A stretch of 64,000 nt of DNA. It comes from Xylaria sp. FL1777 (Eukaryota > Ascomycota > Sordariomycetes > Xylariales > Xylariaceae). The stretch's first letter is position 1. Each line of letters opens with the position of its first letter. The position numbers and the translations under genes are program-made. The DNA lies in assembly GCA_022578965.1 (NCBI GenBank), contig MU400587.1:62001-126000 (forward strand). The letters are read 5' to 3'. Below the pieces are notes generated by a model. That model was not told the origin of the DNA. It worked only from the letters and a program-made list of their open reading frames with translations, and did not search any database. Shown in pieces: positions 21,872 through 33,717 of this stretch.

Positions 21872-22873
21872 GCGGGGAAGACTCGCCCGCGACCCGCTCA
21901 CATCCTCCCCGATACCATCAGATACCAACTAATATCTGGCCCACAAAAGAGGAATAACATTATCCTTATGTGGTGCCTTTGCCTATTCATCCATACTACA
22001 TCTGTCTGGTGCACCTTGCTGGCACTGAGCCCTACTAGAGGTTCTGATCGTCTACGGTCAGTCGGCAACACGGAACAGTATTTAGCGGTTTATTATCACT
22101 TCAGAGAGAATGTGTATAGAGAACGTGGATTTCATGGTTGACATGCTTTGTTGATTGAAGGTTACATCCTCAACCAACGTTGTATCCAGTCAAAAGCTTG
22201 CCCTAAGCGCCCATTATGGTTAGACGCTGTTTGATATATTGCAGGACGGAAGTTCATTTCTTTGGAGCTTGTTGTACTATTATTGACTTGATGCGATTAC
22301 GAGCAAATCAAAGTATATGAGGTCTTCGGAGTTAGTACCTATATATTCCTGAATCTGACCAATACTGGCGTGATAAACCTGTAATACAAGGTTGTAGGCG
22401 ATGATGCGGCTCGTCTGGCACCCTATTTTAGGTTATGACACACTGGAACCTACCTATACTACATGGGTAACTACCTAATGATAGTGTAGGTGGGTTAGGT
22501 AGCCTTACTGCCTACAATGGAACCACTCAGTGCTACCGTGCTACCGTGCTTATGTAGATACTTGACAATTGGCTGCGACCGCCTGCACTCGCCGGCTGCC
22601 GAACCTATCAATACAACGCGCATATGTTTGTTTCAAATGATCCCAGTTGTGTTTGGGCTTCGCGCTCATTCTACCACGGCTACAGATTACATATTTTCGC
22701 CTGAAAACCTAAAAGCCAATACTAGCAATTCTCGCTCTGCCTTGAAATCAATGATTTCGTCCAGTGGCTTCGACGTTACTTGCCGATTCTGCACTCATCC
22801 GACCTAAATAAGGCCCTTTAATCCTCTGCTGGGACGGTATCTTCGGACCCCCTGGCGCCAGAATACGTACGAT
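21872..22873. other. Intergenic region
   Basis: 1.0 kb holding the ypt7 3' UTR and the transporter promoter. TAGGTA-type words occur around 22440-22510. The ORF at 22517-22807 has no recognisable domain or splice context. Confidence 0.5.
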
Positions 22874-24339
22874 ATGCCACAAAGAAAGGATGATGAGAGG
22901 GTGAGAAACCGGTCATCCGTGGTAGTCTCAGGCAGCGACCACATACCATCTTCTCTCAGGTCTCGCCGCAGTTCGATCAATGCGGGGCGGCCATCCGGTG
23001 TTTGGCGCCTTGCGCGGAGGACGCTTGGAATCAGTCTGCTTCTGCTCACCGTTTTTCTCTGGACATCATCGAATTTCCTCGCCAGCGTGAGTATCAGGAT
23101 ACGAAACGGTCCCCTTGCCCAAAAACGACGGGACTGACATGGCGCCAGTACATCTTCTCCGACCGTAGTTACAATAAGCCGTTCTTCGTTGTGTACCTCA
23201 ATACCTCCGTCTTTGCAATCTCGATGATACCAATTTCCATCAAATACATAATACAGAATGGCGGATTTAGACATGTGAAGAATCAAGCATTGCAGGCCTG
23301 GCGGGATCGCAGTCGCGAAATGGGGAGGTTCAAGCCGCAGGCGGAAGATGGGGATTCCGCGCTGGAAGAACGGCTGCTAGTCAACGAGGAAGAGTGCCTC
23401 GAAGCACATGGCGTCCCCAACCGTAGTGAACAGCTATCATTCCTCGAGACGGCGAAGTTCAGTCTCGAATTCGCCATGATATGGTTCTGCGGCAATTACT
23501 TTGCATCTGCCTGCCTGGAGTACACGAGCGTTGGAAGCGTCACGATATTGACGTCGACAAGCAGCGTCTGGACGCTGATCTTTTGCGCTATAATGAAAAT
23601 CGAGCCTTTCTCAGTGCGGAAACTAATCGGTGTACTGGCCTCGCTGTCAGGCGTCATTCTCATATCATTGGTGGACCTTTCCGGCGATGGAAACGATGAT
23701 GATCGAGGCAACTTCCCACACAAGACGCAAGCGCAAATCGCGATCGGCGATGCTATGGCGTTTTTCAGTGCCATCGTCTACGGCGTCTACGTGGTCGTGA
23801 TGAAGATTAGGATAGGGAGTGAAGACCGCGTCAACATGCCTTTGTTCTTCGGGCTAGTTGGTGTATTCAATGTTTTGCTCCTTTGGCCTTTATTCCCCAT
23901 TTTACACTATACCGGGATTGAACCTGTAAGTCACCCCCCCCCCCCCTCTAGATGACGATCCAAATGTGATGTTAACTGAATTGCAGTTCGAATTACCTCC
24001 CACTGGTAAAATATGGGCTATCGTTCTGGTACGTTTCCTGCGACAATGTAGAATTTCTTGAGATTAACAGCTCTATAGTTCAACTCATTATTTTCCTTTA
24101 TCAGCGACATATCTTGGGCATACGCTATGCTCCTAACCACCCCGCTCGTCGTCACAGTGGGCTTGTCATTAAACATCCCACTGTCACTGATCGGAGAGAT
24201 GATTCAGTATGATCAATACTCGAGCTTCGCGTATTGGGTTGGTGCTGTGATAGTAGTGCTGTCGTTCTTGTTCATTAACCATGAAAGCCACGAAAATGAT
24301 GGACAAGCTAAATCTGCGGGCTCAGAAAGCGAGTTATGA
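22874..24339 (+). CDS. SLC35F/Thi74-like membrane transporter (EamA/DMT superfamily)
   Basis: This is a multi-span transporter of the drug/metabolite superfamily. Fungal relatives resemble yeast Thi74/YML018C and animal SLC35F5; the substrate is unknown. Exons are 22874-23086, 23149-23925, 23987-24028 and 24079-24339, coding for 430 residues in frame. A basic cytosolic N-terminus is followed by the first span (LGISLLLLTVFLWTSSNF). Then come YLNTSVFAISMIPI, a long polar loop (about residues 110-165), and a run of further spans with the typical SVGSVTILTSTSSVWTLIF and LIGVLASLSGVILISLVD segments. The end (LLTTPLVVTVGLSLNIPLSL, GAVIVVLSFLFIN) matches the second EamA repeat. Intron 2 begins with a run of 13 C bases shortly after the donor. 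Confidence 0.9.
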
Positions 24340-24934
24340 TTAGTATGATGTTAGCATTGTGTTGTTCGAAATAGCCGTGCTGGATACGTAATTATATGTG
24401 GTACATAAGGTAGTCATGGCATTGCAAGACCAGGGACAGGAGTTCCCTATGATTTCTCTTGAACATGGCAGGTCCCGCTATTAGTATAAAAGGATTAGAG
24501 AAATGCACATATACGACTCTGGATTGAGGCGCACTTTTAACTCATAAATTACCAAGCTGAATAGATCCAGCTTAATAAGGAGTTAAAGTAGGAACTTAAT
24601 TATATTTTGAACTTCTACCTTGGTAATCGTCACCCCTGCTGTGGGTAATTCAGGCGTGATGAAGTGATCAAGTTCTTAACCTCAAGCTTAGTAAGACCAA
24701 ACCCTCGTCTTCAACTTCAAGTCGCCTGTATCTAAGGCAACTAACTAGTTGCAATGTAGGCAACGCCGAGTAAACTCCTATCCTAGCAAATTCAAATGCC
24801 ATCGTTTACATATGTCACAAGAATGTTCCCATTGCCGCAGCTACTTTGAAGATATCATCAACGTGAATCGATCAACACATGGTGGTCGTAGCATGAACAT
24901 TGTTGTACTTTGCTAGATGTCTTTGCGGCTTAGG
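24340..24934. other. Intergenic region left of the MITE
   Basis: About 600 bp of mixed sequence with no ORF of note. It contains the transporter 3' UTR and the left flank of the foldback element. Confidence 0.5.
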
Positions 24935-25247
24935 TACGTAGGTTGTGGCCAAAAGTCTGGACCATCCTTAAAAATTAAGTACAGTGTATTTATTTACCAC
25001 GTACAGTAACTACTTCTCAATTAGGAAAAGCATGTTAATTCTTGCCAGACTAGTAACGGTCCGAAACTAATGTATCTTTTACTTTACAGATCGTTATCAG
25101 ACCGAAACGTAAGCTGCCAAGCTATTAACGGTCCGGCAAGAATCGATATCTTCTTTCCTAATTGGGAAGTACCTACCGTACGTTGTAAATAGATACACTG
25201 TACTTAATTTTTAAGGATGGTCCAGACTTTTGGCCACAACCTACGTA
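24935..25247. mobile_element. Foldback MITE with Tc1/mariner-type ends
   Basis: A 313-bp stretch reads as an inverted repeat. The 55 bases starting at 24935 are the exact reverse complement of the 55 bases ending at 25247. Complementarity continues inward with scattered mismatches to about 120 bp per arm. The outer ends are TA-CGTAGGTTGTGGCC on the left and GGCCACAACCTACG-TA on the right, so an element of 24937-25245 would be flanked by a TA duplication. The subterminal words GGCCAAAAGTCTGGACC resemble Tc1/mariner ends. There is no coding capacity. It is therefore a non-autonomous element that would need a transposase encoded elsewhere. The near-identical arms suggest a fairly recent insertion or ongoing gene conversion between arms. 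Confidence 0.9.
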
Positions 25248-25686
25248 GTACACTAGGTCATTGAGAATAAGGTTACCAATATTCTGAAACTGAGACGTCT
25301 GTTAATTACCTAGCTATAGGTGTCCTTAACTCCATTAATACGAATTGATGAGAACTAGGCAGGACATGCTATACCACAACTTACCTAGCTTACCAATCAG
25401 CCCGAAGGTCATCATCATGCATGGTGCGTCCAATCCCTCACCTACCTTGTAATGGCTAGTAGTGTATAGCCAGCTTAGTAATTAAAACAGCAATGGTTCA
25501 GTCATGCGCAGGGTCGAGATAATGACACCTAACAGCTAGAGACTTACACGAGGGTGGATAAGCTTATAAGAATACCTGTATCGGTGCATCAGCAGAGCAC
25601 GCGCTTCATCCCGTGACCAAACACCCCTAAGACGAGATAGCCCAACCCAACTTCGCCTACTAAGAAACTGCAGGAATAAAAAAACA
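25248..25686. other. Intergenic region right of the MITE
   Basis: About 440 bp upstream of the EthD-like gene. A reverse ORF overlapping 25536-25850 is a shadow of that gene and its leader. Nothing else was recognised. Confidence 0.45.
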
Positions 25687-26363
25687 ATGTCAGCAAACGA
25701 AACCACGCGGCTCAACTCAGCAGGCGGGCCAATTTTCCGCAGACCGGACCTATCCCACGAGGACTTCTCAACGGCATGGCACCGACACGGACGCCTCGCG
25801 CTGCCGTGGGCATTGAAGTGCGGGGTCTGGGAGTATATCCAGATCCACATCCCTCATCCCGTCCCCGCGGAATCTGAAACAACTTCGACAGCAGTGACGG
25901 GCGATGACACCGTCGAGGCCAAAGCCAGACGCATCCTCCGACAGGCTGACGGCGTGGCGATCATGCGCCGGTACGACGTGCCTACGGCGGCGGGAGATCG
26001 ATATTTCAAGAGCGTGATCTTAACGGATGAGAGGACCTTCTTGCACGACGAGTCCGGTGCTGGCGCGGTCAGGGGGAACCCGCCTGTCTACGACGTCCCG
26101 GACCTGCATGTTGATGTCTGGAGGGAGATGGCGCTAAGCATAGGTGGCGTAGAACATAGTAAGTTATTCTTTTTTAGGAGCCTTTGCTTAGCTATATCCC
26201 TTAATACCTACTTAAGTATTTTCGATGGAGGAGTGCATTTTTCGCTGATGTCTAGTTGGAATATGTAGTCAAGATTAGGGAGGGGAAGGACGTTGCTGGG
26301 GCTGCGATGTGGGAGGAGTGGGAGAGGGTTGAGAAGGAGAAGGAGAAGGCGGCGTCTCGGTGA
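25687..26363 (+). CDS. EthD-like dimeric alpha/beta-barrel protein
   Basis: Exons are 25687-26158 and 26269-26363, coding for 188 residues; the intron has donor GTAAGT and acceptor TAG, with a GCTGAT branch site. The N-terminal part FRRPDLSHEDFSTAWHRHGR fits the EthD signature (a small fold in which a Tyr/Trp-His strand lines a pocket), found in fungal ring-cleavage, polyketide-tailoring and stress proteins. The C-terminus is helical and charged (WEEWERVEKEKEKAASR). The catalytic role is unknown. No biosynthetic neighbours are present, so a secondary-metabolite cluster is unlikely. The start is the first ATG after stop codons. Confidence 0.75.
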
Positions 26364-27888
26364 TGAGTTGCTAAGAGCTACTACATATGGGGGTAGCTAC
26401 ATACATATACCTATGTTAGTGAGATACTATCAGTGTAGTTCGATCCCTAACAGCGCTGTTGGCTATGTACCTAGGTAGGTACCTTAAATAAGTACCGTAG
26501 GCAGCACGAATCAAGTTCAGGCTTTTCGGTGCCAAGACACCGGAGCATCTTCTCCGCCATACATACTTACATCGTCGAATCCACCTTTACCCACAATCGA
26601 CAATTCTAAATTCGCCATTCCTCAAGCATCGAAAAGTGGGATGGGAAAGGTTGTCAAACACCCCCCTCATGATGCGAGGGCATACTCATACGCGACTCGT
26701 GACTCGTGAGCCGCGTGTGCTAGGCTCATATATCGGTCGGCCACTATGTTAAGTAGGTACTTTAAGCAGTGAGCCAAGGCTACCTACCTACGCAGTAGAA
26801 CCATTAGAACAATGGCCAAGCCTACTCTCTTCACCAGCAGCGCAGTTAGTTCCAAGCAGAAGTTGGCAGGTAGCTTCACCTCCCATACTTTAGTGCCCTG
26901 CCCGATTAAAATTACCCGGGAGCTAATACATATTCAGGTGAACTATCCAAACTATTCGTTCTTACCTAGCTTACCTAGCACTCATGAGTACGCAGTTCGT
27001 GTATTCTTCAGACACCGCGCACCTTATCTCCTGCTAGAATCTTCTAAAGCGTGTGTCGTGGGTGGGCAAAAACGAGTCATCAGAAGTGCAGACGCAAATT
27101 CAGATCTAAACGGACCTGACCCTAACCCAGTCGCGGGCCATCGTGTGATCTCCGCTGCCTTACAAATATATATCTCGTCTCATCTGATCTGTACCCAGTT
27201 TGTCACTGCCCAGGCAGAACCCAGGCACCTGGGACTACCCGCCCGACCCAGGGTTGTTATTCCACTTGAGCACTGCCTCGGTGCTGGTGACTATTAATCA
27301 GCTGAGAAGCCCCAGGAAGTGTACTATTGACACATCTCATTACTTCACGTTGAGAAGAATATATAACTGTATGTAGACGCATTTCACTATGTCCCCTTCC
27401 CTAGATACTTCTCTTTGAACTCAAAATTTTAACTTTATCTCAGAGTTTTCATCTCCCGTCTTTTCCTTCCTTTACTTTTGACTGATTCCTTGTGTGAATT
27501 ATCACTCAGCACTTGTCCTCCGCGCGACGCAGTCTCTACTGAAAACATCATAAGTGTTTCGTCGGAAATTCGTTTTATTACCGATCAGGAAGCCTCGTGG
27601 CTTCTCTAGGAGAGAACGTACTTAGCCATATTCAAGTTTAGTAGCACTTCATTTATCCTCGGTTCCGCCTACTTCTCCGACGTGTCATATCCGAAGTCGT
27701 GATTTCGTAGTTATACCATCACCCCTCGTTTTGCCTAGAAGCGCCGAATTATCTTCACGCTACCGTCGAAGCGCGACTTCGTGAATCGGGCAGCTTCGTC
27801 TCAGCCCGCTTGATAAGCCATCTACCTCTTCAGCTTCACTCAGCCGTCGCTAGATACCTCCTGTTACCTATCTATCGCACCTAAAATC
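26364..27888. other. Intergenic region; long leader of heme-oxygenase-like gene
   Basis: 1.5 kb without a supported gene. TAGGTACC-type words occur at 26465-26490 and 26745-26790. A 161-residue ORF (26812-27297) has an ATG but no recognisable domain and an ordinary amino-acid mix; I do not call it. From about 27400 the sequence turns pyrimidine-rich up to the next start, consistent with a long 5' UTR. Confidence 0.5.
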
Positions 27889-28944
27889 ATGTCCTCCAAG
27901 ATTGAGAACTCTGTTCGCCCCTTGTCCGATTCAATTAATGCCGCTACTCGTCCTATTCATATAAAGTTAAATAAGCTGGTCGTTTCCCGACTACCGTTGG
28001 CACTACCTCCGCAAGCAGATGACGCTTCTCAGTATGTATCAGGCCTCTTACACATTACGCCCATATACATAGCATTCGAGTCATTGTGGGGGGAAATCTT
28101 GAACTTGTCAGAACCCCTAGAGGCGGATCATTCCGCCAAAGACAGCCCTCCCGAAACCGCATGCGAACCAGCAGGAGTCCAGCCAGCCGATCGTCCGAAC
28201 GCTCATTGCCGACCAATCATCGATACCCGGATAGAAGCACTGCTCACCAATCTATATTTTGAGGGGCTTCAACGTTCACAGGCGCTGCGGCAAGATCTAA
28301 TATCCTTGACGGGCTGGTCAGATCTCACACTCTCAGAACAGCTCAATAATGCCTCGAAATCGCCAGTACTCAACGACTTCCTAGCTCATATTGAAATATC
28401 CGTGGGAAAATCTCCCCATGTCCTGCTAGCGTATGCCTGGGTTCTGTACATGGCGCTCTTCTCAGGCGGGCGCTTTATTCGAGCGTCGCTCGAGACCATA
28501 TACCCGGCATTTTGGATCCCTGCGTCAGCTCAACAGCCAACACCGGCCGCCCTCGCGGACTCGACGATGACCGGTGTACAGCCACTGAGCTTTTTCCGAT
28601 TCGACACGCATGAGGACGGCGATAACCTCAAACGGGAATTCAAAAAGCGCCTTCTCGAGTCCGAGCACTGTCTCACGACACCCGAGCGAGAAGAGGTCGT
28701 CGAAGAGGCGCGTTGCATCTTCGAATACATGATACAGCTTGTCGGCGAGCTAGACGATATCTGCGGGACAGATAAGGAAGCCGCCGAAGCTAGGTTGCTG
28801 AGTTTACGCAGTAGAGACAGCCTTGTCGTTCAGAAGGAGCGGAGACAGCAGCTCGCCGAATCGGCGCGGAATACTACAGCACAGACCGCAGCTGAACGCA
28901 CGCGAAACTGGGTAGAGAAAGCCATACAAACATTGACTAAATAA
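27889..28944 (+). CDS. Heme oxygenase-like fungal protein
   Basis: A single exon codes for 351 residues. The N-terminal helix INAATRPIHIKLNKLVVSRL carries His24 in the place of the proximal heme ligand of heme oxygenases. The distal helix segment LLAYAWVLYMALFSGGRFIR contains the glycine-rich GGR pair that sits over heme in that fold. Canonical enzymes split heme into biliverdin, CO and iron. Fungal members such as yeast Hmx1 carry a C-terminal membrane anchor, but none is clear here; the C-terminus is a charged helix. The segment at about residues 80-115 is an insert. The fold call is reasonable; catalysis is inferred only from the His and GGR positions. Confidence 0.75.
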   Translation: MSSKIENSVRPLSDSINAATRPIHIKLNKLVVSRLPLALPPQADDASQYVSGLLHITPIYIAFESLWGEILNLSEPLEADHSAKDSPPETACEPAGVQPADRPNAHCRPIIDTRIEALLTNLYFEGLQRSQALRQDLISLTGWSDLTLSEQLNNASKSPVLNDFLAHIEISVGKSPHVLLAYAWVLYMALFSGGRFIRASLETIYPAFWIPASAQQPTPAALADSTMTGVQPLSFFRFDTHEDGDNLKREFKKRLLESEHCLTTPEREEVVEEARCIFEYMIQLVGELDDICGTDKEAAEARLLSLRSRDSLVVQKERRQQLAESARNTTAQTAAERTRNWVEKAIQTLTK

Positions 28945-30299
28945 TAAATGATACTAGGGTTATTCAGGAAGTTTGGCTCGGCGCTTAGAAGCAATCGCCA
29001 GGAGCGCATCATCTGTAAGACTGGTATAGCGAATTGATAGATTGCAGTATGAGATACGTTAAATATGATACCCGATTAGACTATCAGTCGAATTTCATTC
29101 CTGTATGGTACAAAACCTGGAGTTACATTTCTTAATCTACTATTTGGTGCCAATTCTATAATCATTTCTAGAGAGAAAGGCTACAATCAGACTCTACAAC
29201 AGCTACTCGTCCTATTTTCTCATGCATCCTCATAATTGACAAGGCTTATAGGATATTCTAATGTGCATCAGCACCAAGCTTAGCGTCCTAGTTAATGTTA
29301 GGAGCCAACGTATCAGGTATAAGAAAAGGCGTTTTGTATATATCCTCACACAGGTTACTCATTAGAAGTTTCCCGGGATCCTTGCACAACACTATATTTT
29401 ACTTCATATGACAATAGTATTGCGTGAAAGCCGGGTCTTCATTATGTTCTTTAATCCCTACGTTGTATAGAAGGAAAGATAGAGCAGGAATGAACGCCAG
29501 AATCTAATATCAGCTTTGTAGCATCTCAAACGTGCATCTTGGCCCGTCTCGCTCTACTACGCTATTGTTAAACCCATCGTACACGTCAGATAAGAAATCT
29601 CAACTCGATACTTCAAGTAGTTTTCCATGCCGAGTATAATAGTAATCTAGGACTTTCGCGGGGGATTGGTGATGAACCGAAATACATTTGGCTGGGATGG
29701 ATTGACCCGGAAGGTTAAGTTCGGCTACGGGTCGCAGCGTGGCGTCGTTGATATCTCCGTCGCCATATCCCTCAGTATAAGGTTTAATATAAAAGAGAGG
29801 TATATCACTGTACCGACTTCGGGTCCGCTGGATGGGTCAATACAGGATTGTTAGATACGTAGTTTTTGTTTATCTCTTAGGAGTTACTTAAGCTTCTGTA
29901 TTTGATTAGATACCAGGTACCTACCTACGTATGTAAGTATTGGATATGCCTTCTGATTTTTTAACGGGGTTTTAATGCGGTTCCCGTTTTGAAGCTCCAA
30001 CATTCCGTTAAATGGTCTTATAGAACTTCTGCGGGGGGAAGGAAGAAGAATGACGGATGACGGTGCAACACCGCAGTACCCAGGTCCTGCTAGCCGCCTT
30101 CCTTATTGCTACATAGCTTACGACTTCCTCGCTGTCATCTAACTCATAGGCTCTGCCAGCGTACAGCATCTCTGTTTTCCAAACTAGCAATCCAACGGCA
30201 ACCGCTTAGAGAGACCTTAGTCTGTTGTGGACGGCACGCTTAGGCGAGAAAAATATTTACCAAGTATATGTTTCCTTCAAAGCCCTCAGTATTGAAAAA
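28945..30299. other. Intergenic region
   Basis: 1.35 kb with no supported gene. The 62-residue ORF at 29666-29854 lacks features. The sequence is moderately AT-rich with no repeat or foldback noticed. Confidence 0.5.
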
Positions 30300-33200
30300 A
30301 TGACGTCCCGGCCTAGGCTATCATCAGAACCTATTCCACCCTGTGACTATATCGAGAACGTTGTCAGGAAAGCATCATCAGAGCCTGCTAGGCCTTGTGA
30401 AGATAGAGATGAGATTACTGGAAGAGAACCGGGCCCCTTTGACCTGCTTCAGCTCGAAGAGTTCTTTGACCTGCAAGGCCTTTTGGATTCCACAAGATTA
30501 CTACGAGAAGTCCGATCAGAGCTACAAGAAAGAACAGATAATATCATCAAAACTTTCAGTACATTATCTAGTATCATTCACCACCATGGAGCTACAATCT
30601 ATAGCCGATGGGCCAAAATGCCGCAATCGGGCAAAAAAAATATACTACAAACTGCCTGGCCGAGCATGCCAACGGTGCACCGCCCCGACTTAGAGGCAAT
30701 TCATCAACGTGAACTTCGAAGGCCGCCGCCTAAAGACGACTGGTACGAGAAGGGCTGGAAGTTGCCGCATCTTAATCTAGGTGAGTATTTTTCATATTTT
30801 GTAGTTTCTCGAAGAGACTTTTCCGGCGAGCAATAACTTATTTTCAATGAGTTCCATTTATAATTATTTTCTATCTACCTACATTTATACTTGTTTTCGA
30901 ATAGTTTTCCAGCAAAGATGTCACTGATTCGTAACTTTTGAAGAGGATTTGCTCAAGAGGAGACTCTTTACCGACCTACTGTTCGCACGCAGCCGCAATC
31001 CGCCATGGAATTTCGCTGCCGCCGAGCTTGATTCAATGAGGCCGGCCCTCCTGACTAAATCACTCGTACCTGTTAACCTACCTGGCTACCTCATTATGTT
31101 GGACGGCAATAAGAATCCTCTTCGATACGGTAGGTTCTTACGGCAGGAAGCAGGTTATGGTTCCTCTGACGAAGCGGTTGCAATAAGAAGATATGGATAT
31201 TCCCCTGGGATTGCCTTGCTAGTTCTCGAAGCACAAGACAGGTTACTCAGTTTCCTCCTTCATTGCTGTGAGCAGATTCTACCTGAAACGCCAATCGAGG
31301 TGCTTACTGGACCATTTTATCCACTCCAGCCCGAGCCATCTACCCAACCGTTTGAGCAGGTGGATGAGCAGGTGGATGAGCGGGTGAATACACGAGTAGT
31401 AATATCGCTTCTTGCCCCCTATAGGCCACCGCCTAAAATGATGAACTTCGGCCGTATCGAGTCCTTGTTGAGTGGTAGGCTATCGCAAGCCCAAGATCAT
31501 GTGTGGATGTTGCGAGAAGATCCATCATACTGTCTAGAAGAGCTGAAAGAGGTCAAAGAACACCAAATAGAGGGACTGAAAGATCTCAATGGTAAAAATC
31601 ATCCTGACTTTCACCGAGCCGTAACTTGGACTCGCGCCTGTTCGATGCTTATTTTTCACGCCTACCTCAGACTTGAATTATTCACCGAGCTCCATCAGCA
31701 AGCAAAAACTTTGAGACAGCTACTTGAAAAGTATGAACCTGAATTATCCCCCGTAAAAGACTTACCAGAGGAGCTACTAGGTGCTGTACTTAAGTTTCGC
31801 TACTATCTTTTCCGGGGTGTGATGATCCCTATAAAATCACTTGAGACGGATATACCTACATCTTATCCGTGGCGTCCCCACTTCGTCCGAAAGGCTGCCG
31901 ATAGCACTGATATAATACTCAAACCAGGCACCATAATGTCCTTTTCTGGACGACGATTCCATTGGTTACTCAGCCTTCTATGGAAGAAGGAGTGGCCTAA
32001 GTCCGACTTGCTTACCGTCCCATTGATCCTCACTGAAGTGGGAAGGTTATTTCAAGTGGGCCTACTCAACCGGTGTTTTTATCTAACTAGGCGAGTTACT
32101 AGTGTAATAGGAGACGCGGTAATCATGTCAGAGTGCATATCCGAATTAGAAAATTATCTTCCGTGGGCCCGAGCCTTCAGCAAGACTATGGTCAAAAGAG
32201 AAGATATCCTGCAGAGCGAATTCACGGAGCTAACACGCCGCTGGAGCAAAGTCCAGAACGCTCTGAGTGGGAACAATGTCATGCGCTTGAGCTCGGAAGG
32301 TCGATTCGAGACACAATTCGCCTATCCCAGCCAAAGGCCCCGAACCAAAAACGTCGTAGAGAGTATGCGACAAGCTGAAGACTGTCTCGATAACTTTTGG
32401 GTTGTCGCGGATAGCATAACCTTTAGAAAACACAATGTCACCGCGGACTCGCCTTACGGAAATTTCCTGACTCAACCACGTACCCTCATACGTACAGCTG
32501 AGTGGGTAGGACCAGAAATACCGACGATGAAGCTGGGCGGAGAAGATGTATCACACCAAAAGTTGCTCCCTCTGCACAGACCGCTCTCTTCGACCCATAT
32601 CTGCCAACCGGCCGTGGCTAAAGACTCCACTACTCTATTGTGTACAAGTCCTCAAGATAATAGTTCTATATCGAGTTCTTCGAGCGGATCCACGGTAGAC
32701 GAGGCGCAAATATCTGAAGAGCTACAGTCTAAAAACAGTCACTCTAAAAGTCAAACCCCTAAAGAAGAAGAGCCTGAGCGATGGCAGGATGAAGAGTCAA
32801 GATATAATAATAAAGAGCCTGAGGATCAGAAGGACTCAGAGAGAACAGAACAAGAACAGCAAGACGAAGAGCAAAATACCTATGAACGAACCGTTAACGA
32901 ACGAACTGTCAATGAGCGAATAGTAGGTGAGCGAACATTCAATGAGACAGTAGTCGAACGAACAGTCACAGAGCGAACGTTCAATGAACGGGCAGTCACA
33001 GAGCGGATAGTGCTAAAACCAACCGACAAAAAGCCAAGGCCTAGAAATCCGGAGGTTGGTAAGCATAGTGCCGAAGAGCCAAGCTATAGAAATGAAGAGC
33101 TCAAAAAGACGAAGGGCGAAGAAAAAATGCCCCAAGAGAAATCGCCTACACAGCAAATGCTTATAGAGAAAAGGGATGAAGACTATGAAGAGCGGCCTGA

Positions 33201-33717
33201 AAAGCAAGACTGCAAAATAAATAAGTCTAAAGAGAAAGGAGAGCACGAACAGCATACCTCTGAAGAACACAGTGACGAAGATTATGCAAAGGCCGCTGAA
33301 TTTTTAGAGAAAAACGACGAAGGGGCCAGGTCTTCAGAGCAAGAAAACACACAGCATACGTCTAAAGAGCAGAGTGACAAAGAACCACAGCCTCCTAGGT
33401 CTTTTGTCAGCGTGAACCGCCACGCGCTGGATGTCTTTCGCGATATTTTCCATGAGCCGGTCCAGTTTGCGTCACCCAAAGAGGTCTCATGGAATGACTT
33501 CCGCGTCTCCATGAGAGAAACCGGCCTGCTTACGCTAGAGAAGGTCTTTTCCAACATTTGGCATTTCCAGATGATTGATGGGGACCGTACCGCCATTCAG
33601 TTTGACGAGCCGCAGTTTGGATCCGTTATTTCGCCCCAGATGGCAAGGCGGTATGCGAGAAGGCTGGAAAGGGCGTTTGGGTGGACTCGCGATACGTTTG
33701 TGCTCGCCCCGGAATGA
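30300..33717 (+). CDS. Fungal-specific 1084-aa protein, function unknown
   Basis: Exons are 30300-30780 and 30944-33717 (donor GTGAGT, acceptor AAG), coding for 1084 residues. I recognise the overall family as one widespread and often multicopy in Sordariomycetes; no member has a known role that I can name. The exon joint creates LNLEDLLKRRLFTDLLFARS, followed by NPPWNFAAAELDSMRPALLT, a conserved core. Residues about 560-840 are low-complexity, Ser/Glu/Lys-rich, and include a 5-residue repeat. The last 100 residues form a compact domain: SWNDFRVSMRETGLLTLEKV, a W/F strand, DEPQFGSVISPQMARRYARR and AFGW. It looks like an intact single-copy gene. Confidence 0.8.
32884..33012 (+). repeat. 15-nt coding repeat (ERTVN-type), about nine copies
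   Basis: Within the low-complexity part of the 1084-aa protein, nine tandem copies of a mostly 15-nt unit encode ERTVN, ERIVG, ERTFN, ERAVT and similar; one copy is a residue short (ETVV). Most unit changes keep the frame and the E-R-x-[VF] pattern, so the repeat is translated and probably length-variable between strains. Confidence 0.8.

Noticed and set aside
22517..22807. Forward ORF of 96 residues
   Set aside because: No recognisable segment and no upstream signals.
26812..27297. Forward ORF of 161 residues
   Set aside because: Ordinary chance ORF in an intergenic region; no domain, signal peptide or splice support.
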